From an uncultured Oribacterium sp. (lineage in GTDB: Bacteria; Bacillota; Clostridia; Lachnospirales; Lachnospiraceae), in assembly GCA_934270345.1 (NCBI GenBank), contig CAKQPT010000017.1:1-55743 (forward strand): a stretch of DNA of 55,743 nt, read 5' to 3'. The position numbers and the translations under genes were made by a program. Positions 1 through 7,919 of this stretch are shown here, piece after piece. The notes beneath the pieces were generated by a model that saw only the letters and a list, made by a program, of their open reading frames with translations, did no database searches and was not told where the DNA came from. How positions within the stretch are numbered: the stretch's first letter is position 1; the number at the start of each line of letters is the position of its first letter.

Positions 1-278
1 TGCGGTCGAAGCACCTGCATCAGACGGTAGATCAGATCCGCGGCACCATTACCGAAGCTGATCCACTCCGGCGCGACCGGCGCAAACTTCCGGTTCAGAA
101 ACGAAACGACGGCGTCGCGGAGCTTCTCCACCTTCCAGTCCGGATAGGCAGTGCTCTGATCGACGCCGTGCTTCGCCGCCGCACACGCCCGTGGAGGCAT
201 GCCCAGCGGATTGATATTTACAGAATAATCGAGATCAACTGCGCGACGATACACATCGCCGCCATGTACATAGTTCAT
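1..278 (-). CDS. cobD: Threonine-phosphate decarboxylase, N-terminal part (cut by window edge)
   Basis: This is the first ~92 residues of a PLP-dependent class I/II aminotransferase-fold enzyme. It begins MNYVHGGDVYRRA and continues with DYSVNINPLGMPP and GNGAADLIYRL, the hallmarks of the CobD/HisC-like family. The family enzyme makes (R)-1-aminopropan-2-yl phosphate for the lower-ligand arm of cobalamin. The gene lies about 100 bp downstream of cbiB on the same strand, which uses that product, so the context supports CobD over the close relative HisC. The ATG at 276-278 follows a purine-rich AAAGAAAG. The catalytic lysine region lies outside the window, so function is assigned from the N-terminus and the neighbour only. 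Confidence 0.8.
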   Translation of the reverse strand, partial: MNYVHGGDVYRRAVDLDYSVNINPLGMPPRACAAAKHGVDQSTAYPDWKVEKLRDAVVSFLNRKFAPVAPEWISFGNGAADLIYRLMQVLRP

Positions 279-385
279 AGATGATACTTTCTTTTGTCGT
301 GAATGTACGCTTCTTTTTCGCCGCCTGCGTGTGGTCAGCCCGCTGCATCGTGCCACGTCACGCCGGACGCAGTTTTGCGCAGGGT

Positions 386-1381
386 TCAGATCCAGCCGGT
401 ATACAGCATCACCGTCCGCATGATCATGATGCCGACGAAGTAGATCATGAAGACGCTCAGGTACATGACGCGGTTCGCTGTTTCGATGTCCTCCGGTGTG
501 ATCTCGCGCTTACTGTCGCCGATCGCCGGCTTGTGAACGAGCTTTCCGAAGTAGTACGCGTCGCCGAGGAGCTCGACGCCGAGCGCACCGGCCATGGCGG
601 CTTCCGTCTGTCCGGAGTTCGGGCTCGTGGACTTCCGTGCGTCGCGACGCCAGATACGGAACGCACCCTTCCAGTCGAGGCCCAGGAACATGGCGGCAAT
701 GCACATGAAGAGGGCACTGATGCGCGCCGGGATGAAATTGCAGATATCGTCGAGGCGGGCAGCCGCGGTGCCGAAGTACTTATACTGGTCGTTCTTGTAG
801 CCGATCATGGAGTCCATGGTATTGACGGTCTTATAGAACCAGCCACCGGCCACACCGAAAACCATCATGAACAGGAGGGGTGCGACCACCCCGTCGGAAG
901 CATTCTCCGCGACCGTCTCGACCGTCGCCTTCGTGACCCCGGTCATGTTGAGGCGCTTTGTGTCGCGACCGACGATCATCGAGACCGCATCGCGCGCTTC
1001 CTTGATATTATTCCGCCTGAGGGCCTCATAGACCTTCATGGATTCCCGCTTCAGCTGCTTCATCGCGAGCATCTGGTAGGCAAGGAAGGCGTCGATCGCC
1101 CAGGTCAGGGGCTCACCGAACATCGTCGCGATGTTATGGATAATGAGCGGAATGACCGTGAAGATCACGAGCATCAGCACGACGAGGATCGCCCCCGCAA
1201 ACTGTTTCTTCCCGCGGTCTGCCTCCGGATCATCCGAGATATGGAGGCTCCGGCGCAGGAACATCTCCAGCCACTCGATGCCGCGCCCCATCGCCATCAC
1301 CGGATGGAACCAGTTGTGCGGATCCCCGAACACCAGATCGACGATCAGCGCCATAATCAGAATCATGATTCGCTCGTACAT
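386..1381 (-). CDS. cbiB: Adenosylcobinamide-phosphate synthase CbiB
   Basis: Integral membrane enzyme of cobalamin biosynthesis that joins adenosylcobyric acid to aminopropanol (phosphate). It has 331 residues, the usual family length. The N-terminus carries the typical VDLVFGDPHNWFHPVMAMGR signature, the middle has TKRLNMTGVTKATVETVAENASDG (split here for length: TKRLNMTG, VETVAENASDG), and a final hydrophobic segment ends the protein. I chose the ATG at 1381 because GGGAGAG lies 6 nt upstream; an in-frame TTG at 1396 has no such site. The threonine-phosphate decarboxylase follows on the same strand, forming a small B12 operon whose remainder lies left of the window. Confidence 0.93.
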   Translation of the reverse strand: MYERIMILIMALIVDLVFGDPHNWFHPVMAMGRGIEWLEMFLRRSLHISDDPEADRGKKQFAGAILVVLMLVIFTVIPLIIHNIATMFGEPLTWAIDAFLAYQMLAMKQLKRESMKVYEALRRNNIKEARDAVSMIVGRDTKRLNMTGVTKATVETVAENASDGVVAPLLFMMVFGVAGGWFYKTVNTMDSMIGYKNDQYKYFGTAAARLDDICNFIPARISALFMCIAAMFLGLDWKGAFRIWRRDARKSTSPNSGQTEAAMAGALGVELLGDAYYFGKLVHKPAIGDSKREITPEDIETANRVMYLSVFMIYFVGIMIMRTVMLYTGWI

Positions 1382-1433
1382 GCTACACTCTCCCAAATAC
1401 AGAAATTGGAACTATTCTACCATAAACAAAAGC

Positions 1434-1469
1434 AGAACGGAACACGCATGGTGTGCATGTTCCGTTCTG
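1434..1469 (-). terminator. Hairpin terminator after the flavodoxin gene
   Basis: An 11-bp perfect stem (AGAACGGAACA against TGTTCCGTTCT) closes a 14-nt loop. Read on the minus strand it is followed by GCTTTTGTTT. It sits between the flavodoxin gene and cbiB, both on the minus strand, so it probably ends the flavodoxin transcript. Confidence 0.55.
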
Positions 1470-1601
1470 TTCTGTATACACGTAAAAGTTCAGCCTGAGT
1501 GATTTTGTAACCTGGATCATCTTCAAGGGATGTCCATACCAGGCGTCGAAAACAATCTTCATACCTAGCCGATGTTGCATGGATTTTACGAGTGCAGGCA
1601 G
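1470..1601 (-). pseudogene. Possible transposase fragment
   Basis: On the minus strand an open frame without a start encodes ALVKSMQHRLGMKIVFDAWY followed by GHPLKMIQVTKSLRLNF. The pattern of a hydrophobic strand ending in F-D-x-W-Y and followed by P-x-x-x-x-x-V resembles the catalytic-core strand of IS4/IS1182-type DDE transposases (F-D-S-W). Only about 45 residues remain and nothing flanking restores a full gene. It could be chance; a protein search would decide. Confidence 0.22.
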
Positions 1602-1614
1602 GGAGATGAGGCCT

Positions 1615-2118
1615 TCACCCTGCAATCATCCTCCGAAGTCTTTCCAGATCCTCCGAATCCGGGTGGGAAAGTGCCTGATCGAAGTTCTCGATCAGCGCAT
1701 CCATATTCGGCTTCGCATCCGGCATCTCCTTCATCTTCACATAGCGATCCCGCACCGCCTGTGGCATCCTGCCCTGGCACATATACTCTCCGACCACCGT
1801 GTTACTTGCGTCGATGGCCGTGCGGACATTCGCGAGGATCTTCTGATAGTATGCTTCACTGCCGCCGAAGCCCGCGGTACCAAACAGGAAAATCTTTTTG
1901 TTCCGCAGCCTACCCAACAGCTCCAGGCACGCCTGATCCGCCGTGCCCTTGTCCGTCCAGAAACCCACATAGATCATCTCTGCATCCGGATCTCCTGTTT
2001 TCGCAGCGCCGAAATAATCACACAGCTCCTCCGGCAGCGCCCCACGAATCGTATCCGCGAGCTTCCTCGTGTTGCCCGTCATGCTGCTGAAAATGATGGC
2101 ATATCTCTCTTCGCTCAT
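1615..2118 (-). CDS. Flavodoxin-family protein
   Basis: A 167-residue FMN-binding flavodoxin-fold protein. The phosphate-binding loop is SSMTGNTRKLAD near residue 10; later FLFGTAGFGGSEAYYQ (about residues 75-92) fits the second FMN loop, and YMCQGRMPQAVRDRY follows. The start at 2118 is preceded by AAAGGAAG at 9 nt; an ATG at 2160 has no ribosome site. The pattern GFWTDKGTAD...FGTAGFGGS...CQGRMP is close to the flavodoxins that accompany bilirubin reductase (BilS) in gut Clostridia, but no bilR is beside it here, so I leave the symbol empty. It is probably monocistronic, with a terminator at 1434-1469. Confidence 0.8.
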   Translation of the reverse strand: MSEERYAIIFSSMTGNTRKLADTIRGALPEELCDYFGAAKTGDPDAEMIYVGFWTDKGTADQACLELLGRLRNKKIFLFGTAGFGGSEAYYQKILANVRTAIDASNTVVGEYMCQGRMPQAVRDRYVKMKEMPDAKPNMDALIENFDQALSHPDSEDLERLRRMIAG

Positions 2119-2257
2119 CGTCCTGTTCTTCCTTTCATTCTCTTCATTCAATAGCTGCATCCCTCTGCTTCATCGGATGCTTTCTCCTCGTTCGCTTACA
2201 TGATCGTCTTCATTTTTCGACATCATCCAGGCATTCCGAGCCTCGTTCATCCCTGTT

Positions 2258-2938
2258 TCACGCTTCCAGTATCGCCTTGATGCCTTTCGCGCTTCGCATC
2301 GCCGTGTCCCGGAAGTGATTTCCGGGGTTCAGCTCCCAGTGCACATCCATGCCGAGCGCTTCATAGTGCTGAACGATCGCCTCCGTATTTTCCTGCACGG
2401 TTTTCAGCACCGCATGCTTCGTCTTCGCCTCGGCATCGCCCAGAGACATGTAGAGCATCTCCGGCTTCCGCATCAGCTCATGCCGAAGCACGTATTCCCG
2501 GAACTTCGGGAACCACAGCGAACCGGACATGCTGGCCACCCGCGCGAAGCAGTCGCAGCGGTACATCGCATAGAGCGCGAAAAGCCCAGCCAGCGAGTAC
2601 CCGGCGATGCCCACGTACGGCGCGCTTCCCCGGATTCTTTCCCTGGCTGCCGGCACGATTTCCGACGCCAATGTCTCCAGATAAGCATCCGCTCCTCCCG
2701 TAGCAGCCGGATCCCGCTTCGACAGCGGCGGACAGCTCCACGGTGTCATATCGTGATACCACTGAAGCTTTCCGACCACCAGCAGATTACAGTCCGGCGC
2801 ATCCAGCGCCCGAAGCGCCTTCGCAAGCTCTTCCCCGTCTCCCATCACCGTATTGAAAACGATCAGTGGCCTGTTCTCGCCCACTGCCGGATACAACGTA
2901 AGCTCCTTTTCACATATCTGAAATCTGATTTTCTCCAT
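2258..2938 (-). CDS. Alpha/beta-hydrolase esterase
   Basis: A 226-residue alpha/beta-hydrolase with the nucleophile elbow GYSLAG (G-x-S-x-A-G) about mid-protein. A likely catalytic Asp lies in the MSLGDAEAKT region and a His in NPGNHFRD near the C-terminus. The spacing matches the esterase-D/IroE-like group that hydrolyses esters of siderophores or small acyl compounds; the substrate cannot be read from sequence. There is no signal peptide, so it is cytoplasmic. Start: ATG at 2938 (GGTGA 5 nt upstream); an ATG five codons earlier at 2953 is an alternative. It stands alone between the flavodoxin and the XRE/membrane pair, all on the minus strand. Confidence 0.75.
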   Translation of the reverse strand: MEKIRFQICEKELTLYPAVGENRPLIVFNTVMGDGEELAKALRALDAPDCNLLVVGKLQWYHDMTPWSCPPLSKRDPAATGGADAYLETLASEIVPAARERIRGSAPYVGIAGYSLAGLFALYAMYRCDCFARVASMSGSLWFPKFREYVLRHELMRKPEMLYMSLGDAEAKTKHAVLKTVQENTEAIVQHYEALGMDVHWELNPGNHFRDTAMRSAKGIKAILEA

Positions 2939-3041
2939 TTTGTCACCATACATCTATCCGTGCTCTAATCCTTCAAATCTGTTTCTTCTCTTCCATCATA
3001 AAGAGTCTCTTTCTTCATTTCAAACGTTTTTGAAGCCAGGT

Positions 3042-3239
3042 TCACACTTCCTCCCAGAACAGTTCGTCCAGTGTCCGGTTCAGCGCCTTGCAGATTGCGA
3101 TGCAGAGTCGGATCGTCGGATTATAATCGCCCTTTTCGATGGCGTTGATGGTCTGCCGCGACACGCCGACGAGATCCGCCAGCTGCTGCTGCGACAGGTC
3201 CAGCGCCGCACGCGCCGATTTCATCTTCAGGTTTTTCAT
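3042..3239 (-). CDS. XRE-family regulator (65 aa, Cro/C1 type)
   Basis: A minimal helix-turn-helix protein: LSQQQLADLVGVSRQTINAI is a full XRE helix-turn-helix at residues 14-33, followed by EKGDYNPTIRLCIAICKALN and TLDELFWEE. This is the compact YgzD/PF01381-type repressor usually paired with a small membrane protein. It overlaps the preceding membrane-protein gene by 4 nt (ATGA), with GGAGG 10 nt upstream, so the two are translationally coupled. It probably represses its own operon through the inverted repeat at 3782-3801. Confidence 0.9.
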   Translation of the reverse strand: MKNLKMKSARAALDLSQQQLADLVGVSRQTINAIEKGDYNPTIRLCIAICKALNRTLDELFWEEV

Positions 3240-3757
3240 TCCGCCGAACCTCCTCGTTTATCCACCCACGCTTTCAGCAGCAGGTTCACGATGATCAGCG
3301 CGAAGAAAGCAAAAATCAGCAGATAGATGCCGCCATCCCAGGTGAGGACGCCATCGACGATCACGTCGCCAGCATTGGCATGCCCCAGGAAACCCAGGTA
3401 CTGCATCACCATCACCGCCACCATGAGCACGATGGCTGCGTTCGAGCCCGATGCCTGCCGGATGCCCCAGTACGCATCCTGCCAGATATCATAGAGGATG
3501 ACCACCAGACATCCCACCATGAGGCAGGCCATCATGAGGAGTGAAAACTCGATCGGCAGTGCACCTACGCACTCCTCCCACAGCACCGCTGCCGCAAGCA
3601 GTGCGGCCAATGTCAAAAAGCCGTAGCGAAATGCCCTCCCGCGGATCATCTCCTGCCGCTCATCATAGCCACTGTAGTCCTTATCCTTCTTAAACATAAT
3701 GATCTTAAATACCTGAACCGCAACAAATGCAGCCGTAAATGCGAAAATCTCTGACAT
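3236..3757 (-). CDS. Multi-pass membrane protein partnered with XRE regulator
   Basis: A 173-residue protein with about five hydrophobic segments: SEIFAFTAAFVAVQVFKIIM at the N-terminus, then FRYGFLTLAALLAAAVLW, LLMMACLMVGCLVVILY, AAIVLMVAVMVMQYLGF and YLLIFAFFALIIVNLLL. A charged loop KKDKDYSGYDERQEMIRGRA separates segments 1 and 2; DERQ..RG.A is typical of small DUF2178/DUF3796-like membrane proteins that sit with YgzD-type regulators. The start at 3757 has a strong GGAAGGAGG at 9 nt; upstream ATGs lack one. Its function is not known. It is expressed with the XRE gene, which overlaps its stop codon. Confidence 0.82.
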   Translation of the reverse strand: MSEIFAFTAAFVAVQVFKIIMFKKDKDYSGYDERQEMIRGRAFRYGFLTLAALLAAAVLWEECVGALPIEFSLLMMACLMVGCLVVILYDIWQDAYWGIRQASGSNAAIVLMVAVMVMQYLGFLGHANAGDVIVDGVLTWDGGIYLLIFAFFALIIVNLLLKAWVDKRGGSAE

Positions 3758-3781
3758 ATACGCCGACCTCCTTCCGACATT

Positions 3782-3801
3782 ATGTAAACTATATTTTACA
3801 T
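3782..3801. promoter_or_regulatory. Operator-like inverted repeat upstream of XRE/membrane operon
   Basis: The repeat ATGTAAA-CTATAT-TTTACAT lies 24 bp upstream of the membrane-protein start, inside a likely promoter (AT-rich). The 7-bp arms and 6-bp spacer suit a dimeric XRE repressor, and the neighbour gene encodes one. Autoregulation is inferred. Confidence 0.45.
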
Positions 3802-3870
3802 CTACAGCATATATAGGAGGCGTCATTATGTCAAGAATACTTTACATCCAGAAGTGTACTGAGGTTCAAA

Positions 3871-3905
3871 AATCCCGCGCCGGTTTCTCACCTCAGCGCG
3901 GGATT
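3871..3905. terminator. Bidirectional terminator
   Basis: A 10-bp stem (AATCCCGCGC / GCGCGGGATT) is flanked by TTTTCG on the plus strand and TTTTTGAACC on the minus strand. It lies between the LytTR gene end and the promoter of the XRE/membrane operon, and most likely ends the LytTR transcript. Confidence 0.78.
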
Positions 3906-3975
3906 TTCGTCTCATCATATTCAGTTTGTCTGTTCAGTGCACACTCAAACACGGATACCGACGAATTCATTCCCC

Positions 3976-4764
3976 TCAGCTTCGGGCCATCTGTGTCAGG
4001 TACAGAAGCATTGCCCGCTCGGCCGGGGACGGTGTGTTCGCGAAGCGGATTTTGCTGACATCGAAGAGGATGCAGCCGCAATGTCCGGGGAAGGTCGGGA
4101 AGCTGATGATTTTCAGGTAGGTGTCGATCTCCGGGGAATAATCGAGGATCTCCAGGGTCTCGCCATAGAGGACGGAGCGTTCGTAGGAACGCAGCCACTT
4201 GGCGTCCATGTTGGGGAAAAGGCTGCCGAAGGAGGCACCGATCATGGTGTCGAGCGGCAGCTTCTCGAGCTCGGCCAGGGCAGGATTTCCGTAGCAGAAA
4301 ATCCAGTCCACGGCGCTGCTCTTCTCGTCGAAGACCATCTCGATATCCGTGAACGCGAACGGAAGGTTGTCAAAAACGCGATAGTGCTCCCGGAAATCCG
4401 TTTCCCCGGCCTCCGGCAGCACCTGCAGCAGGTTCTTCTTCCGCTTCTTGATTTCCGACTGCAGCCATGCCTTTTTACTGGCGACATAGTTCAGCGTCTC
4501 GCCATTGTTCAGATTGACCGTATCCGTCACATCATGGATAGCTCGAACAGAAACCAGGGTACTCCGGTGGATCTTCACGAAATCCTCGCCCAGCCGCGTC
4601 TCCAGCTGCGCCATGGTCACACGGACATCCTTGGTCTTCCCACCTGCCAGGTGAAACTCTGCGTAGTTCCGCCGCATCATTATATAGAGCACGATCGCCG
4701 GATCCAGCGTACTGCCGTCCGAAAATGTAAGCATCTGTGCACCTGTCTGATTATCGTTCATCAT
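3976..4764 (-). CDS. LytTR DNA-binding protein with C-terminal PAS-like domain
   Basis: A 262-residue regulator. Residues ~15-112 form a LytTR domain: LYIMMRRNYAEFHLAGGKT, then VRVTMAQLETRLGEDFVKIH, RSTLVSVRAIHDV and LNNGETLNYVASKKAWLQSE. The RSxLVxxxxI core and the FVKIHRS strand are typical. Residues ~125-250 (HYRVFDNLPFAFTDIEMVFD, DWIFCYGNPALAELEKLPLD, IGASFGSLFP) read as a PAS fold. LytTR domains are usually C-terminal behind a receiver, so this order is reversed and it is not a classical response regulator. GGGGAGG lies just upstream of two adjacent ATGs (4764 and 4761); the second has better spacing. No partner kinase is adjacent. Its target is unknown. Confidence 0.85.
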   Translation of the reverse strand: MMNDNQTGAQMLTFSDGSTLDPAIVLYIMMRRNYAEFHLAGGKTKDVRVTMAQLETRLGEDFVKIHRSTLVSVRAIHDVTDTVNLNNGETLNYVASKKAWLQSEIKKRKKNLLQVLPEAGETDFREHYRVFDNLPFAFTDIEMVFDEKSSAVDWIFCYGNPALAELEKLPLDTMIGASFGSLFPNMDAKWLRSYERSVLYGETLEILDYSPEIDTYLKIISFPTFPGHCGCILFDVSKIRFANTPSPAERAMLLYLTQMARS

Positions 4765-4971
4765 ACTGCCTCCCCTTTTCCCATCATTTTACCGTATTGA
4801 AAAGAGGGACGCAATCGGTCATTTTCACATCATGAAAAGCCATCAAAAAACAGATACCAGACCCCCGTGCGGCATCGCACCGGCGGGTTCCAGTATCCGT
4901 CCTTCTGTCCTTTATAAACGGCTTCACGCTCAGATCTCATATGGCGATGCCGCAGTATCCAGTCACTCTGC

Positions 4972-5802
4972 TCACGCTTCAAATCCGACCATCACGGATC
5001 CCGGCTCTGCATAGTAGCAGCACAGCGCCCGTTCCGGGTGGATCACGCCATTGAAGACACCGAACAGCTCCTCGATCCGCATCTTAAGCTGCAGCGCCGC
5101 CTCCTCGTTCTGGTTATGTGCGATGACGACCCTGCCGCCGTTGTATCCGAGTTCCTTCATCTTCTCGAGAATCAGCGCCAGCACCTTCTTATCGCCACGG
5201 CACTTGCCCTTGAAGTCGAGCGTTCCCTCCGGGCTCGCGGTGCCTACGATCCGGATGCCCATGAGGCCGATCCCCTTCGCGATCACGTGACTCACACGGC
5301 CGTTCTTCGCGAAATTATCCACCGACGCCAGCGAGAAGTAGAGATGCGTCGTCTGATGATAAGCCCGGATCTCCTCATAGATCTTCTCCGGCTCCAGCCC
5401 CGCCAGAATCAGCTCGCGCGTCTTCTCCGCCAGCAGGTACATCTCCGGCCCTGTCGACAGGGAATCCACGACGTACACCTTCGCACCCGGATGCTCGCTC
5501 TCGTAGCTCTCCCCGGCGATCACCGCGCTGTTGTGGGTCCCCGACATTGTCCCTGTCAGCGTGAAGCAGAAGATGACATCCGCATCGCCGAAGGCCTCCT
5601 CCCACTCGCCCGGACTCGGTGCCGCCGTGGTCGTCTTCCCCTTGTAGTCCCGGAGATGCTGCTGGTAGGCCGCGAGATCGATCTCCGCCGTATCCGCATA
5701 GTCCTGCTCGCCCACGATGATGTGCACCGGCACACTCGCGAACTCCACATCCTTCATCTCTAACAGATTCGCGGACGAATCCGCCACAATTCTCATCTTC
5801 AT
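4972..5802 (-). CDS. DegV-family fatty-acid-binding protein
   Basis: A 276-residue DegV/FakB-like protein. Key features are MRIVADSSANL at the N-terminus (V-x-D-S-x-x), TTTAAPSPGEWEEAF at ~57-71, LTGTMSGTHNSAV at ~81-93 and VVDSLSTGPEMYLLAEKT at ~108-125. The C-terminus has VVIAHNQNEEAA. FakB-type proteins carry a fatty acid for phosphorylation by FakA, or have related lipid roles; no fakA is adjacent, so only the binding role is implied. AGGAGG lies 10 nt before the ATG. It is divergent from the DUF1836 gene and shares the upstream region 5803-6115. Confidence 0.93.
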   Translation of the reverse strand: MKMRIVADSSANLLEMKDVEFASVPVHIIVGEQDYADTAEIDLAAYQQHLRDYKGKTTTAAPSPGEWEEAFGDADVIFCFTLTGTMSGTHNSAVIAGESYESEHPGAKVYVVDSLSTGPEMYLLAEKTRELILAGLEPEKIYEEIRAYHQTTHLYFSLASVDNFAKNGRVSHVIAKGIGLMGIRIVGTASPEGTLDFKGKCRGDKKVLALILEKMKELGYNGGRVVIAHNQNEEAALQLKMRIEELFGVFNGVIHPERALCCYYAEPGSVMVGFEA

Positions 5803-6053
5803 CTTCTGATTCCTCCTCTACCCGATGGCGGCGCTCCCGCTCCTTCCGCCAATGCAGACGACCTTCACATCGTCTCCATCTCCTCTCGTCTTTGTTTCCG
5901 GACGAGCGTGGAGCCATCCGACGACCGGCGGCTTCATTGCCCCCACCAGATATGCGGTTTTTTAAACTTCTTTTTCGGTTTTCCGAAATCTCTTATCATG
6001 ATGTATAGTAGCCATTCCCCACCGCTTTGTCAAGCTATAATAAAACTCTATTG

Positions 6054-6070
6054 CGGTTTTTGAAAAACCG
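6054..6070. promoter_or_regulatory. Palindrome in the DegV/DUF1836 intergenic region
   Basis: The 313-bp divergent region 5803-6115 contains the inverted repeat CGGTTTTTGAAAAACCG, with a looser relative at 5954-5985 (CGGTTTTTTAAAC, CGGTTTTCCG). It lies 45 bp upstream of the DUF1836 start and could be the operator of that helix-turn-helix protein. This is inferred from position only. The rest of the region (5803-5940) shows nothing I can name. Confidence 0.38.
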
Positions 6071-6115
6071 ATGTAGAATACTGGATATCGATTTGTCAGA
6101 ACAGGGGGAAAATAA

Positions 6116-6604
6116 ATGAACTTTTTAGCCAGAGATTTCCGGATGCCACGCTACGACGAGCTCCCGAACGTCGGTCTCTACCTCGAGCAGACCGTGAAGT
6201 ATATCAACGAATGCCTCTCACCGCTGAACATCCCGGTCACCTCCTCGATGATCAGCAACTACGTGAAGAAGGGCTACATTGACCGCCCACTGAAGAAGCA
6301 GTACTACGCCGACCAGATCGCCTACGCGATCTTCCTCGTCCTCGTGAAGCAGGTCCTCGCGATGAACCACATCGCCGCGCTCATCGACATGCAGAAGAAA
6401 AGCTACCCGCTTCCGATCGCCTACAACTACTTCTGCATCGAGCTCGAAAAGAAACTCATCACCCTCTTCGAGGACCGCGACGAGACCCCACTCCACACCG
6501 ACGGCGTCTCCTTCGAAAAGAAAGTCCTCTACCGCGTCACCTCCGCCGTCGCCCAGGTCATCTACCTGAACGACCTCTTCCTGGAGTCGGACACCGCATC
6601 TTAA
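6116..6604 (+). CDS. DUF1836 protein, MerR-like helix-turn-helix
   Basis: A 162-residue cytoplasmic protein with the DUF1836 signature: LPNVGLYLEQTVKYINECL, then TSSMISNYVKKGYIDRPLKK and QYYADQIAYAIFLVLVKQVL. The MINNYVK...P.KK.Y core is related to MerR DNA-binding domains, so it is probably a transcription regulator. Start ATG at 6116 follows AGGGGGAAAATAA. It is divergent from the DegV gene with a palindrome between them, suggesting it controls itself or degV. Codon use is strongly C/G-ending, like the housekeeping neighbours. Confidence 0.87.
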   Translation: MNFLARDFRMPRYDELPNVGLYLEQTVKYINECLSPLNIPVTSSMISNYVKKGYIDRPLKKQYYADQIAYAIFLVLVKQVLAMNHIAALIDMQKKSYPLPIAYNYFCIELEKKLITLFEDRDETPLHTDGVSFEKKVLYRVTSAVAQVIYLNDLFLESDTAS

Positions 6605-6633
6605 GAATTTCGTAATGGGGTCAGACCCCATTA
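6602..6633. repeat. Palindromic repeat with GGGGTCAGACCCC core (copy 1, complete)
   Basis: Directly after the DUF1836 stop codon lies TAAGAATTTCG followed by the near-perfect 21-bp palindrome TAATGGGGTC-A-GACCCCATTA. The left half recurs at 7920-7940. This kind of GGGGTC/GACCCC palindrome is often seen around REP/RAYT-type elements, but no transposase is present here, so the class is inferred. Confidence 0.55.
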
Positions 6634-6710
6634 ATTTAAAATCGACCGCAAAAGCAGGCATGGTAATCATTTTCTGCCGTCATCATGCCTACGATCGGCT
6701 TTCGGATATA

Positions 6711-6763
6711 AAAAAACTGCCGTACAACCAGAATTTTCATCTGGTCGTACGACAGCTTTTTTG
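6711..6763. terminator. Long bidirectional terminator hairpin
   Basis: A stem of about 20 bp with small mismatches (ACTGCCGTAC..CCAGA against TCTGG.CGTACGACAGC, loop ATTTTCA) is flanked by A6 and T6 runs, so it can terminate from both sides. It separates DUF1836 (plus) from the SPFH gene (minus). A related hairpin is at 54660-54702. Confidence 0.8.
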
Positions 6764-6765
6764 TT

Positions 6766-7809
6766 TTACTGGTCCACGCCCAGCTTTCCGTAGCTGGACT
6801 GCAGCTCATGCGCGATCTGGTGGCCGGTCGCTGCCGCGCCTACCGTCGTCGCACTGGATTCTTCACCGATACACGGATCAACCGGTGCCTTCGGGACAAC
6901 CGGCTCGCTGTGATCCACCGCGGTCGCATCCCCGATGCCGAGGCTTTCACCCACGACGCCGAGCGTAGACACCGCCTGCGTGATGTCGGACGGCATGAAG
7001 ATCTTCGTCGCACGACCGTTGGAGACCTCCTTCAGCGCATCGAGGCCCTTCAGCTTAAGCACGCCCTCGCTGACCTGCGCACGATTCAGACGCTCGATAC
7101 CACGTGCCTCCGCCTCATAGACGAGGTCGATACTCTTCGCCTTACCTTCAGCCAGGGCGATCTGCGCATCTCTCTCCGCCTGCGCGGCGATGACCTTCGC
7201 CTGCTGGTCACCCTTCGCTCTCGTTACAACCGCCTCCTGATGTGCCTGTGCCTCGAGCACTGTCTGACGACGCTCACGCTCTGCACGCATCTGCTTCGTC
7301 ATGACCTCCTCGATTTCCTTCGGCGGCTGGATATTCTTAATTTCGACTCTCGTCACCTTGATCCCCCACGGATCCGTCGCCACATCCAGCGTCGTCTGCA
7401 TACGTGCATTGATCTGATCACGGCTTGTCAGGGTCTGGTCGAGCTCCATGTCACCGATGATCGCACGCAGCGTCGTCGCCGACAGATTCTGAAGACCGGA
7501 CAGCGGATTCTCCACACCATACACGAACAGCTTCGGATCCTGCACCTTCATGAACACCACCGAATCGATGGTCATGGTAACATTATCCTTCGTGATCACC
7601 GGCTGCGGCGGAAAGTCCAGCACCTGCTCCTTCAGGCTCACCTTCTTGATGACCCGCTGCACGATTGGAATCTTGAAGTGAAGACCCGCACCCCAGGTGC
7701 CGCTGTACTGCCCCAGCATCTCCGTCACATACGCATGTCCCTGCGGCACGATGCAGATCATCCGCATCAGCACCACGATGACTAAAAGCAACAATACAAG
7801 TACAAACAT
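6766..7809 (-). CDS. SPFH/band-7 (stomatin-like) membrane protein
   Basis: A 347-residue protein with one N-terminal membrane anchor (MFVLVLLLLVIVVLMRMICI) followed by IVPQGHAYVTEMLGQYSGTW. The band-7 domain (residues ~20-200) includes VSLKEQVLDFPPQPVITKDN, DPWGIKVTRVEIKNIQPPKE and the MRAERERRQ turn. A long helical coiled-coil segment (~170-260), rich in Ala, Glu and Arg, follows. It is the class of the QmcA/paraslipin scaffold proteins; a partner NfeD gene is not beside it. Start: ATG at 7809 with AAAGGAGC 9 nt upstream; an in-frame GTG at 7818 sits on that site. It probably organises membrane microdomains or controls a membrane protease. Confidence 0.9.
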   Translation of the reverse strand: MFVLVLLLLVIVVLMRMICIVPQGHAYVTEMLGQYSGTWGAGLHFKIPIVQRVIKKVSLKEQVLDFPPQPVITKDNVTMTIDSVVFMKVQDPKLFVYGVENPLSGLQNLSATTLRAIIGDMELDQTLTSRDQINARMQTTLDVATDPWGIKVTRVEIKNIQPPKEIEEVMTKQMRAERERRQTVLEAQAHQEAVVTRAKGDQQAKVIAAQAERDAQIALAEGKAKSIDLVYEAEARGIERLNRAQVSEGVLKLKGLDALKEVSNGRATKIFMPSDITQAVSTLGVVGESLGIGDATAVDHSEPVVPKAPVDPCIGEESSATTVGAAATGHQIAHELQSSYGKLGVDQ

Positions 7810-7919
7810 ATAAGCCACGCTCCTTTACTGCACTCAACATAGTATCTGTCCTATATTATACAGAATTTTGAATCTTATTATGTGGTATTTCGTAATTTTC
7901 AGATATAGTTCCTGTAAAT

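Noticed and set aside
3828..4058. Plus-strand 76-residue frame with a good GGAGG site
   Set aside because: It reads straight through the terminator hairpin at 3871-3905 and into the LytTR gene on the other strand; no similarity to a known protein.
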